Positions 1 through 11,336 of a stretch of 64,000 bases of DNA are shown in pieces. Position 1 is the first letter of the stretch. The number at the start of each line of letters is the position of its first letter. The translations under genes and the position numbers were made by a program. Under the pieces are notes generated by a model, which did no database searches, was not told where the DNA came from, and saw nothing but the letters and a program-made list of their open reading frames with translations. Source of the stretch: Phascolomyces articulosus (lineage: Eukaryota > Mucoromycota > Mucoromycetes > Mucorales > Lichtheimiaceae); the NCBI GenBank assembly GCA_025677815.1, contig JAIXMP010000031.1, positions 434,001 to 498,000 of the forward strand, given 5' to 3'.

Positions 1-3000
1 TTCTAATCGTTCGGCCGTTCGATAATATAAGGTTTCAGGTTTGTTGTAGTGCATACAATTTTTCCAGATCAGCATGACATCATCCTATTTTAATACATAT
101 ATAAGTCTATATGATTTCTAGATTGTATTTTTTTTTTTCGTTTTAATTAAATAAAAAACGAGCCACACACCTCCACTTGATCTAAACTTGTATACTCGTG
201 CGACGAAAACTTTTCAAGAATATCAGCAAATGACATAGGTGTATCGATGATTTCAGCATAATCGGGTGCAACATCGGGTGTCACAGGAAATCGGAATAAT
301 TCTTTTTTATCCATTCTATTGATAGTAACAAATGAAAATAAAAAATGTTGTCAGTTATATCTATCATTGCTTAACATAGGATGATGGTTGATTGTTTTTA
401 AACTTACTCTACAAGCTGATCCACTAATGGCTTGGTGATATATTCCACTGGAAAGAGAATCATTTCCAAATAGGCTTTTTGTTTTCTGATACGTTCCAAC
501 TTTTGTTTTTCACGCTTTTGTACTTGTTCTGATAACATTCGTACACGCTCCAAGTCGGCTCGTAAGTTCATCATGGCCTATCGTTTTTTTATATTAGGAT
601 AAGGATCAACATATTATATACTTTACATCCATCCCCCAACCCAACCCCCTCTTCTTTCCAAACAACAGCTTACCGCTGCACGATGTGCCTTTTCCACTTC
701 AGTTTGTTTATGCTGTGATGATGATGCAGTCCAAGGCTAATAGTGTTATTACAAAAATAGTTAATATAAATGTTTCAAATACACGTATACATTTCCCATG
801 TTTATATACACTTCCTTTCCAAACCAGTTGTATATATATTTACCTCCAAATGTAAACGCTTAAGTAAAGGTGCACCTCGTCTTGATTCTCGTTTGAGAGA
901 CCAATATCGACATATACTGACAATTAATTGCGATTTTCTACGCAAATTTGTTGCCTGACGAACACACTTCATATTCTCCAACTTGGTAATGATATATTCT
1001 GGAGCAATCGGTGCACCTGCAGAATAATGATGTTGATGTGCACGTGCAGCCTTGGAACTTGGTAACATTTGAGTTACTGCTGAATTATCATTACTACTAC
1101 CACCACTATCCGTATTATTGGTCAATGCAAGTCGTTTCTTTTTATGTTTCTTCTTTCGACCATCTTCTTGTTCAATATCAGATCCAACTGTTGTATTATT
1201 ATCGCTCATTATGACTTCACCATCCACATAACGTTGTCGTGGGGTACGATGTTGAAGATGGTTATTGCCTTGTTTACGTCGATGACTGTTTGAGAAAAAG
1301 GCTTGTGCCGATGCAACCGATTGTTCCACATCCACCTGTTCTGCATAATCGCGTGGAGTATGTTTATCACAATATGCCCTAAAGACAACACCATCATAAT
1401 GAGAACCGTGTGATTTCATTCGCATACAAAGACGTGCCCACCGTGCACATGTCACATGGAATGCAACGAAGCAATGTTTGCTATCACATTGGATACATGC
1501 TCCATGACGTCGTCGGCAAATATAACATGTCAATTTCCATCGACTTTTGGGTATATTTTCAATGTTATCAATGGGTTCCATATAGACACTGTTACTGAGA
1601 CCCACTTCAGGAATCCAGATGGCACATAATAAATGACCCCATTTGTTCGTATTGGTTTGTTTGAATGCACCACCTTCATTGGGACAAAAAATACACGATA
1701 CTGGATTTTCAGGTGATACTAAACATTTACGACATAACCATTGACCTTCAGGAATATAAGGAATACCATAACAATCTATAATTTTACATAAATATATGAT
1801 GATAAGTTTTTTTTTTCGTCTGCTTCCAAATTATCCTCTGTACAGGAACTCTTTGTTTTTACCTTGATGAACCGCTAAATTACATCCATCGCAAAACACA
1901 ATAGCATTACTATTTTCACATTCTGTATCATCACAAATAGCACATGCAGAATCTTCTGGAAGGGTAGGTTCTTCAGCAACTTGCTTTGGTAAATTCTTGA
2001 CCTATTGAAATTTTTTTTAAAGAATCATAATAAATAAATAAATAAAAAATATGAATACAAACATGTCAACAAATAATGCTATAGAGGACTTGTTCTTGTG
2101 TGACATTACCAGATCAAACCATTCCTTCTCAAGTTGATCCATGACAGCTTCAAATAAATCACCAGATACTTCACCAAGATCTTCTTTTCGTCGTTCTTCA
2201 TTTAACATTTGTAACCATGCATCATCTTTATATAACAAAATCAAAAATAGATCCCCCAAAACAATTTTTATGAATAACTGTGTTTCATATTTTTTTTGGC
2301 CCGCATCACCATTAATCCTTCCTTCTCTCATTCAATATACTTACCATGTTCATCCATATCATATTCCACCAAATCCATTAAATCAGCTTCAGATGGTTCT
2401 ATATAAGAAACAATACCCAATAATCATCAGACCTACAGAAAAAAAAAATGGCCAGTTTTTTTTTTCATATATACATTTATACACACATACCAATATATCG
2501 AATATAGTGGTTCTCTGGACGTTGAAATCGCTGATGTTGACCATTTGAACCTTCATCATCAACACCTGTATCTTGATTATTACTACTGTTGTTTTCCCCT
2601 TGTCGATCACTATCCTTGGGATCTTCATCAGTCACCAAACGAAATGAAGGCTTAGGTAATGCATCAAGATTGACCCCCATATTTGTGTCATTGATGGTTG
2701 GAACAGGTGCTGATTGAGGTTGTGGGCGAGTTGATAATGCTTGATATAAATCACCTTCTTTATGATGATCTACTAACGGATCCCCATTTCGTTCAGTTTC
2801 TACAGTAGGTAGCGCTGCTGTTGGTTCTGATGTTTCTGCTGGTACAGCAGGTGTTGATGACGACGAGAATGATGGCGAAGATAAACGTTCGCTGCTACTC
2901 TTTTCTTCCTCCCCTTCCACAATATCAACGTCGTCCTCGGCCATGATATTATCAGATGAACTGGTACTACTTCTACTTGTCATCTTTTCTTCAGTTAATA

Positions 3001-3757
3001 TATCGGATGAATTATTGTTTTCGTCTGGTTCGTACAACGACAAACTACTATTGCTACTACTGGAGATTTTGTTGTCTTCTTCCTGTTCTTCATTGGTCTC
3101 TTTTTGTTTTTTTTCAACGGTTGCTGATGCTGTTGTGGTAGCCATACTGTTTGTTCCGTTCTCTACAACCAGTGAAGATTCATCGACACTCATAGAAGAG
3201 AGTTCAGACTCTTCGGAACTTTCGCGTGGAAGTTCAGGTACTTGTTGTTCCTTGTTTTTATTTTGGTCGTCTTTGTCAACTGTTGGTATTACTGCGACTG
3301 TATCTGTTTGTATCTGTGGTGACACTAAAGTAGTATTAGCACTACTGGCAGTGGCAGTCGTAGTAGTATTAGTCAAAGTGACATTCTCTTCTGTGGTCTC
3401 TTTTGCCTTGTTTGTGGTATCAGCAACACCCATGGGTGTACTAGTAGCAGCAGCATCTTGACGATCTGACAATGACACTCTGACAATCCTCAAAGGCTGT
3501 TTTAGATTCAAATTTGGAAAATAATCTTTATACGATCGTTCTTCTCTTGGTCGTACTGCAGTATGCCCATTGGTATTCTCATGATGTGTTGGAGTTCCAA
3601 TAGTAGCAGACGTATTCAATGATAAACTAGGTGGTCTTATAGTTAATTGTTGGTGTTGATCTTGACGTTGTTGTTCGTTTTGTTCTGGACGCGGATACTT
3701 TTTAGGACGTCCACGACGACCTGTCCCTCTACCACGTCCTCGTGTTTTTAACGGCAT
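1..3757 (-). CDS. NTO1: BRPF/Nto1-type chromatin reader (EPL1, PHD, ePHD, bromodomain), 3' end beyond the window
   Basis: Multidomain scaffold of MYST-type histone acetyltransferase complexes (Nto1 of NuA3; BRPF1 in animals), nuclear. Exons read 3757-2491, 2398-2345, 2225-2110, 2001-1863, 1775-844, 736-674, 577-408, 315-171 and 84 to beyond base 1; the 990 codons present stay in frame. An AT-hook-like [11 protein letters not shown] lies at residues ~5-20, followed by ~380 residues of Ser/Thr/Glu-rich spacer. An EPL1 segment (~410-478, YDMDEHDDAWL) follows. A PHD finger (~495-545, [20 protein letters not shown]) leads into a zinc knuckle and extended PHD (~550-670, [30 protein letters not shown]). 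[15 protein letters not shown] is family-typical. The bromodomain starts near residue 900 and the window cuts it after [18 protein letters not shown]. The ATG at 3757 is the only start giving the long open N-terminus. Domain identity is very secure; the N-terminal spacer is unusually long and low-complexity. Confidence 0.95.
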
Positions 3758-4779
3758 ATATTTTTTATTATTATTTTAAATCCAATGACGTTGGGGAGAA
3801 GAAAAAAAATAGACAAGAGAAAAGAAACACCACAACAGATTAGAAAAAAAAGTTTTTAAGAGAAAAGAGAGAGAGAGAAGAGGGAGAAAAAAAAAGGAAA
3901 AAAAATAGTTGTATGTTTTTTTTGGTTATCTATTTTCTAATGCGATTAAATAAAATAAAATGCTCTTGACTAGAAATAATAATAACGTATGTTATATATA
4001 TTTATTTATATAAAAAGAAAAAAAATAAAGGGTTAAAAAATAAAGACTATAAACGAAGGGCCAAAAAGCTAAAGTAAAAAGGCTCTTCTATAAGACCTAT
4101 TTCTAACGGTGCAAGTTTACCGTTCAACAACAAAGCGAACCAGGCTGGTGGAAGGTGTGGATTTGGCTGAGTTTATTCAAATGCGTGATGCCAACAGAGA
4201 GGGAGAGTCGCGCCGTAATTTCAGGCAATTATGGTAGTTTAGTCGTTTTTAGAAATAAAACTAATTGAATAAGAACCCCATAATATACCAATTGATATTC
4301 CCATAAGAAAAGGGTTCATTGCATATCACTCGATTAAGTCAGAAATAATCTCATATTAAAAATGTACGCTATTTTTCTTAGGTTGGAAAAAGTAATGATT
4401 CTGTTAGTACCGCTGGTGCCACAATAGCAACATGTATAAATCTATTCGCACATGCATAGTATGACAACATTCATAATACGTGTAGTGCACGATCTATCGA
4501 TCAACACAGGTAAAATATGCCAAAATATAAACTTATTTATTGTTATTATATATACAACAACGAGAGATGTTGCTTTATTAATGACGAGAGCATATCCAGC
4601 GCCATTTATTATACAATATTTTATATTCAATAACGTTGACTTGTAAAATAGAAACACTCTATTATTGAATAGCAAAAAAAGGATTACTAATGTATATCTA
4701 CTTTTTGTATTGCAAGTTTATATAATTCATAAATTACATACATTCTCATTTATCTCACGTAATACCCTTCTGTTATCAC
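3758..4779. other. Upstream region of the BRPF gene, no gene seen
   Basis: Purine-rich, A-rich stretch (3790-4070) consistent with 5' UTR/promoter of the minus-strand BRPF gene. Beyond that I see only short open frames without codon structure and no tRNA or repeat. Confidence 0.5.
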
Positions 4780-5560
4780 TTGTTGGCGGTGCCGTTCATT
4801 CATTACAAAATCATCCCAATGTTTTACTAACCATCGTCTCAAAATCCAGTGATCCTCACATATGTCCACAGATAATGTTGGGTTACGACGAGCACATCTT
4901 CTCTCGACCCAGTCAAACACGCTTTTCCGTACATTTTCATCTTGGAACGGCCAGGACTGAAGCTTTTGTCTCTGTAGATGCTTTGCTCTTTTTCATTACG
5001 GCCATTTTGATTGTATCTTCCATAAAATCCAAAAACTCTTGGAACATCATTGATGATTTTGAATTACTGTAGAACACAACTACAAGATTATTCGTGTTTG
5101 CAATGCTTTTTTTTCAACATCTTCGTTACGTGGATCTTTGACGAATACGCTTGGGAGACGGGTTTTAGTATCCAATTTACGAATATTAATCGTTGCCTCT
5201 TGATCAACTGTAAAACAAATGGAATATTTCTCTTTCTGGAAAAAACCATGTTTAGTTTTTGTTGATATGGTAACAATTCGTGCATTTCTTCAACATAATG
5301 CTATGCTTTTCAATTTATATATTTTTTGTAAATAGGGAATGTATATATGATTTTTAATAATCGTTGCTCCCATTGATTCTTTTTATATCTTCACGCATTT
5401 GTTCTTCTCTCTGCTGTATTGTGAACGCTGTAGACATGAATTCTTCTATTTTACTCGTTCGTGATATAAGAGTTGACATTATTTTATGTATGGATTCTGA
5501 TAACACGTGCGGCTTATCACCAAAGTCTTTTTTGCAGGATTTCTTTTAAAAAAGGGAAAG
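4780..5560 (-). pseudogene. Degenerate multi-exon coding remnant, family not recognised
   Basis: Three blocks on the minus strand look like former exons in different frames. Block one (~5550-5366) reads ...CKKDFGDKPHVLSES, then IHKIMSTLISRTSKIEEF and a Glu/Arg-rich helix, then stops. Block two (~5212-5085) reads VDQEATINIRKLDTKTRLPS followed by VFVKDPRNEDVEKK. Block three (~5055-4785) contains FQDENVRKSVFDWVERRC and ICEDHWILRRWLVKHWDDF, reached only after a frameshift. The composition (predicted coiled coil followed by a Trp/Arg-rich segment) resembles a protein C-terminus, but stops and a frame break prevent an intact product. I do not recognise the family. A C-terminal part of an Ndc10-domain element like the one at 34.6-35.9 kb is one guess, without direct support. 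Confidence 0.35.
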
Positions 5561-6032
5561 AAAGGTTTTCACAACAATACAATGTTTTTTATTTATCAGA
5601 AAAACGCATGACTGGCATCACCAAGCAGTTTGCGGCGTTTTTTTTTTTTTTTTGATTGAGGGAATCCTATTCATATGTTATAGTAATTGAATATAGACAA
5701 AACATAGAGAGTTTCAGAAAAATAACTTATACAGCTCGTTTACTCCCTAAAATTACCGTTGGTTACTCGTAGTGATTAACTGATAGATTACATAATAGAT
5801 TTGATGCCTATATTTACCAAAACGACAAACCTATAATATTAAGAAGTACTGCAAAGAAGCGACCCTATGTCTATAGGACCAGGTCAATTCGCTCTTCCGC
5901 ATTAATAAATATATTAAGCAAAATCTGAAGGATTAATCCATGCGAGAAAAAGATTTATCCAGTCTTTCTGAGAAAATCTTGTAAAATCTCACGCATTAAA
6001 TACTCTCGACTTTTTGTACCCCTTTCCCTGCT
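5561..6032. other. Promoter-side spacer of PCCB
   Basis: No gene seen. It lies directly upstream of the PCCB start codon and includes a poly-T run at 5640-5654. Confidence 0.4.
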
Positions 6033-8153
6033 ATGCTTTCAATAAGAACACGTTTATGGCAGCGAAGCATTGCCTCTTGCCAATATGTATCTCGACACTA
6101 TTCTTCCATTGCTTCTAAACGGCAAGAAGCATATGAAGGTGGTGGTGAAGTCAAACGTAAAGCTCAACACGACAAGGTATATATAATAAATGGTTTTTCA
6201 TGTTATTCAGACGCACACACTTTCGACATTGAATTAACATATATTCAATGGGTTAGGGCAAATTAACAGCACGCGAACGACTTGATTTACTTTTAGATAC
6301 TGGATCATTCCGTGAATATGATGCATTTGTCGAACATGAATGTACTGATTTTGGCATGGATTCGAAAAAGGTGAGTATTTTAACTATTTAGAAGCTTTAC
6401 AAATCAAGAAAGTATGGGGGAAAAGCACAAAATTAACTCATACATAAACAAAAAAAAAAAATAGATAGCAGGGGATGGTATAGTGACAGGGCATGGCACG
6501 ATCCATGGTCGACGCGTATTTGTATATAGTCAAGATTTTACAGTATTTGGTGGTAGTTTATCTCGAACAAACGCCAATAAAATCTTAAAAGTAATGGATC
6601 AGGCGATGCTTGTGGGTGCCCCCATTATTGGACTACAAGATTCAGGTGGGGCTAGAATTCAAGAAGGTGTGAATTCATTAGCTGGTTATGCCGATATTTT
6701 CCAAAAGAATGTATTAGCATCGGGCGTCGTTCCACAACTCTCCTTAATTATGGGTCCATGTGCGGGTGGTGCTGTCTATTCTCCTGCATTGACTGATTTT
6801 GTATTCATGGTTAAGGATACATCTCATATGTTTGTGACAGGACCAGATGTAGTCAAAGCAGTGACTAATGAAAAAGTGACGCAAGAAGTACTGGGTGGTG
6901 CAAAAACGCATACAGTGAAAAGTGGCGTTGCTCAGCATGCTTTTGCCAATGATATGGAAGCACTTCAACGAGTACGTGATTTGATGGATTATTTACCATT
7001 ATCTAACCGAGAACAACCACCCAAACGACCTTATGAAGATCCAATCGACCGTCAGGATGAAGCATTGGATGCCATTGTACCCTCTAATTCAAGTATGGCT
7101 TATGATATGCGCGAAGTGATTCAACGTGTAAGTTTAAATATTCTAGTAATATCATATATATATATATATATATCAATGAGAGAAATGATGAGAGGAAGAA
7201 CGAGAAAGGAAATTTAAATCAGTGGGAAATAATAATAATAATAATTACCAAAATTACGAAACTATAGGTTGTTGATAGACATTCATTTTATGAAATTGGA
7301 CCAGAATTTGCACCCAATATCCTGGTTGGATTTAGTCGATTAGCAGGAGAAACAGTGGGTATTGTAGCCAATCAACCTTTAACATCTTCAGGTGCACTCG
7401 ATATGGATGCATCTGTAAAAGCAGCACGATTTATTCGATTTTGTGATGCGTTTAATATACCCCTTGTCTCATTTGTGGATGTACCTGGATTTTTACCTGG
7501 AACAGCACAAGAACATGGTGGAATTATTCGTCATGGTGCTAAATTACTTTATGCTTATTGTGAAGCAACTGTACCGAAATTGACTGTGATTACTCGTAAA
7601 GCATATGGTGGTGCTTATATTGTTATGAGCTCGAAACATTTACGTGGTGATTACAAGTATGTAATAAACAACACTCCTTTATATCAAGGAAAGAAGAGAA
7701 ACAAGAAGGAGAGAAAGGGGAGGAGGATTTGGATAACCATAAAACAACCAACAATTAACCATAAAACAACAACTCACTTTATTTATGGTTTGTTTGTATC
7801 TATTTAGTGTTGCTTGGCCGACAGCAGAAATTGCCGTCATGGGAGCATCAGGAGCTGTGGAAATCATATTTAGAAACAAACCTGGTAAAGATGCATTAGA
7901 AGCTGAATATAAGGAAAAGTTTACAACACCCTTAGCGGCTGCAAGACAAGGATATTTGGATGATATCATTGAACCAAGGTAATACAAAATGAAAGAAAAG
8001 AACGAAAAGAAAAGAAATAAGTTATATATACATAATCGTGATTTATATGATGTTTATAGAACAACACGTGCAAGACTCATTGAGCAGCTGGACCTGCTTA
8101 AAACCAAATCAATGCAAAACCCATGGAAAAAGCACGGAACTGGCCCCTTATAA
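6033..8153 (+). CDS. PCCB: Propionyl-CoA carboxylase beta subunit, mitochondrial
   Basis: Carboxyltransferase subunit that moves CO2 from carboxybiotin to propionyl-CoA, giving methylmalonyl-CoA in the mitochondrial matrix. Exons 6033-6176, 6257-6370, 6465-7127, 7268-7656, 7808-7978 and 8060-8153 encode 524 residues, close to the usual ~540. The first ~25 residues ([20 protein letters not shown]) are Arg/Ser-rich without acids, as in a matrix-targeting peptide. The N-terminal carboxyltransferase half has [14 protein letters not shown], the acyl-CoA oxyanion motif [10 protein letters not shown] and [16 protein letters not shown]. The C-terminal half has [25 protein letters not shown] and [18 protein letters not shown]. 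These favour PCCB over the methylcrotonyl-CoA paralogue. The alpha (biotin) subunit is not in this window. The gene ends tail to tail with the RGS gene. Confidence 0.95.
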
Positions 8154-8500
8154 ACATTACATAGCGCTTTAGCAATATAAAGTAATAATGCAAGTAGTAG
8201 AATGTATATATGAAGAGATAATATAAAGTTTATTAAGTACATTAACGCAAAAGAAGAAAGTAGTAGAAGCATGAAAAATAGAAATGTTCCATGAATTAAG
8301 GGAGAGTTTGGTTAAGGGATTTAAAGTGGAGAAAGAGATAGAAAAGAGGGGATTCAAGGGGCATGTATGAGTATATAGAAATAATAGTATAATGGAAAAT
8401 GGAGAAAGATAAATCATTTTCCTTGATCCCCTCCTTTTCTCCTTTTTTACATTGACTTTTTTTTCCCATGTGTCATGTAATGATAGTAATAATGATAGTG

Positions 8501-8533
<33 letters not shown>

Positions 8534-8630
8534 TAGGTAAATATAGGTATATGATGAAAAGAACAATAAAACGTAATAAGAATGATTAAAAGAAAATATA
8601 CTAAGGAGCAAGGGAAAAAAACAAGTTTTT
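8154..8630. other. Convergent 3' spacer between PCCB and the RGS gene
   Basis: AT-rich 3' UTR-like sequence with an (AAT)n run near 8506-8534 and A-rich polyadenylation-like stretches. No gene seen. Confidence 0.5.
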
Positions 8631-8766
8631 TTAAACAACCATATTATTGTTGGTTTGTGGTATTTCTGATAAAAATGACGGTACTTCTTCCTTTTCAGAA
8701 CCTGGTGATGGCATCATGGCGGAATCACGTCGTTCTTGATCCATAAATGTAGGCGCCTGTAGCTGC

Positions 8767-8797
<31 letters not shown>

Positions 8798-10701
8798 GGG
8801 AATCGGAAACACCTCGCTTCTCCATGATTTTACGATAGGAAGAAGTTTTAATAAACTTGGGAACAGAATCTGAAGCCATTAAACGAAGAATATGCTCTTC
8901 CACCTTGTCAAACCATTTTAACATCATACGCAAACTTTGAGATGTTGAATGAGTAGATATGATGACCCGTTGACTTTGGGGGTCTTCACTGATAGTCACT
9001 GTGGCATTAACCAAACGAGCCATTTCTTGGCGTAATAAATGATCTACGTTCAATTCACTGGGTGCTCGAGGAGCCAAATAGGTAGACCAAATACTATAAG
9101 CATCCTCTAATAGATCCTTTTGGTTTTGAGAAGGCATGGCAGGGCTTTGATTGCGACATTTTCGACGTAATGTAGCATAATCGATCCAAAAATCTAGATT
9201 TTCTTCACAAAAGTTGGATCGTAAAAAGTCTTTGAATAAGGAACGTAGTTGAGCATCATCCAATATCTGTTTTAATCGTCCATTTAAACCTTCTTGTTGA
9301 TCTACATTGACTGCACTGTTGGGTCTTGGTTGTTGATGACTTGAATTCTTCTTATGAACTCTAGGACGTGGAATGGTAGTACCTAAAGTATTCTCTTGTT
9401 GTTCCGAAGCAATGGCTTGTTCTTTTCCTTTACTCGTAACAACGACAAATAAATTTTTATGAGCTTGAATTGCTGTGGTATGAGCATGATGATGTTTTGG
9501 ATCTTGGTATTCAATCCATCCGAGACGGTAAAATTCAGTTGCAATTTCTTCTGATTCATCACGATTGGCAACAGTACAATTTTCAGTAATCCAATCACAG
9601 CATAATTGAGTTGGGAAAACGACACGGTAACCATCACAAGAAGACGTTGATGCAGCGGATTTGGTGGATGATCGACGGGTTCCTCCTCCTTGTTGCTGTT
9701 GCTGTTGGTTGTGTTGACGTTTCATATTGGCAACGGTGTTTAATAATCGATTGTCTAATAATTGCATTCTTGTTTTTTCACTCATAGCGGTTGTTCCAGT
9801 AGTGACGGAAGAGGCTCTTGATGATAATGCAAAAGGAGCACCATGGGATGGATTGGTAGATGCTGAAGAGATAGAGGAGGTAGAAGATGCTACTGATTCA
9901 CATCGTTTTAAGCTTGTACCTCCTGTAATGGACGTGGATATAGATGCATCATCGCGCTGATCTTCTCCTGCTGCTGCAGAGACACCTCTTGATCCTGATG
10001 AGGTGGTTGAACTTCCTTCCATAGGTAGCGAATAAACCATGATTCGAAAAACAGCGGAGATGGTCTGTCTTGTCAACAGCATTTGATCATCATCTTTACT
10101 ACGATCCAATTCAATCAGATGAAATTGCTCCATATGGACTGTAGGTGGAATAGCACCCAATGGTATATTTTCAGCTTCTGTGCGAACACAAAAATCTTGC
10201 AATGTAGCGACTCCTTTGGGAGTCAATCTCCATAATCCTCGATCACGAAAAGAGCGTGTTTGATGATCCACTGCATTTTCCATTAATCGAGCCCAAGCAA
10301 ATTGTTGGCATAATGCTCGAGCCATATCACGTGCCATATTAAAGGTAGTGGTAGTGGTTGTACGTAATCGTCGCGATGGATTATTGGGATCAGGCACTCG
10401 AATGGTTTGTGAGAATTTTAAATTTCCCAAGACTTGGATTGCGTCTTCGGATGAAAAAGCATTTTGATAATTACGAAAAAGATAGCGATGCGTTTCAAAA
10501 CGAATTTGGACCATTAATGCACCAAATAAATCATGAATATCCTAATTTTTCATTATTCATGTCAGTGGACATGTTTATGCAAATAAAAAAAAAGTTGTTT
10601 GTTTGCTTGTTTGTTTATATTACCTTAATATAAGGGCGTCCATCCATGGTGAATTTCATCATAGATGTATAGGCTTGTTGTGACATACTTGGATCCATCA
10701 T
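8631..10701 (-). CDS. DEP-DEP-RGS regulator of G-protein signalling (Sst2/FlbA type)
   Basis: Likely GTPase-accelerating protein for a heterotrimeric G-alpha subunit, tethered through DEP domains. Exons 10701-10624 and 10541-8631 encode 662 residues; the 81-bp intron separates a 26-residue exon (MMDPSMSQQAY...) from the rest. DEP1 spans ~27-110 (DIHDLFGALMVQ, RGLWRLTPKGVATL). DEP2 spans ~330-397 (VVFPTQLCCDWITENC, FYRLGWIEYQD). The RGS domain spans ~450-597 (LRSLFKDFLRSNFCEENLDF, WIDYATLRRKC, YSIWSTYL, FIKTSSYRKIM). Between the DEPs is a Ser-rich linker, and near the C-terminus a run of 12 Gln encoded mainly by CAA. This order matches Sst2/FlbA/RgsA proteins, which down-regulate pheromone or growth signalling. 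Which G-alpha it acts on cannot be told from sequence. Confidence 0.92.
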
Positions 10702-11336
10702 TTTTCGTGTTTCTTCTTATAATTATAAAAGAAATTGATTCGTTTTTGATTTATAAAAAAAAAGAGTGAGAGTTAAAAAAAAAAATGGTTTCTTGTTTAA
10801 ATATGAAATTGATAAAGAAATAAAAAGGAGGAATTGAATATATAAAAAAAAAATGAAGTTTGAGGGAGTAATTACAAGACCCTTTGGATCCAAAGAATAA
10901 AAAAACTTAAATCAATCAAGAAATTGAGGAGTGGCCTTATATATGATACTATAAAAATACGCACATACAACCCCTTTCCTTCCTCACCTTCTCTTTCTAT
11001 ATTTCTTGTTTTTTTGTCTTTTTAAGGAAATGGACACGGCCCCCCACTATCGGAAAAACCATGTTCTAGAGAAGTAATAATAATAATAATAATAATAGGA
11101 GCAGTATGTAGTGTTATGTAGGAAAAGTTTATGGCTGCATTTAGATAATAAGAAGGAGAATCATATTATAAGTTATTATACAAAATTAGACAAAAGAAAC
11201 AAAAAGAAACAAGCCAAGTAAGAATACATGGGCTTTTAAAAAACAAAAAAAAAAGCTTGTTTTCATTATAAACTTTGTTACTACTGTTGTTGTTGGTTTT
11301 TTTTTACGTAATAGAAAACATCAATTTTTTTTATTA
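10702..11336. other. Spacer between the RGS gene promoter and the EH-protein 3' end
   Basis: A-rich stretch upstream of the RGS gene plus 3' UTR-like sequence of the next minus-strand gene, with an (AAT)n run at ~11072-11097. No gene seen. Confidence 0.5.

Noticed and set aside
2943..3461. 172-codon plus-strand open frame
   Set aside because: Antisense shadow of the Ser/Thr-rich N-terminus of the BRPF gene.
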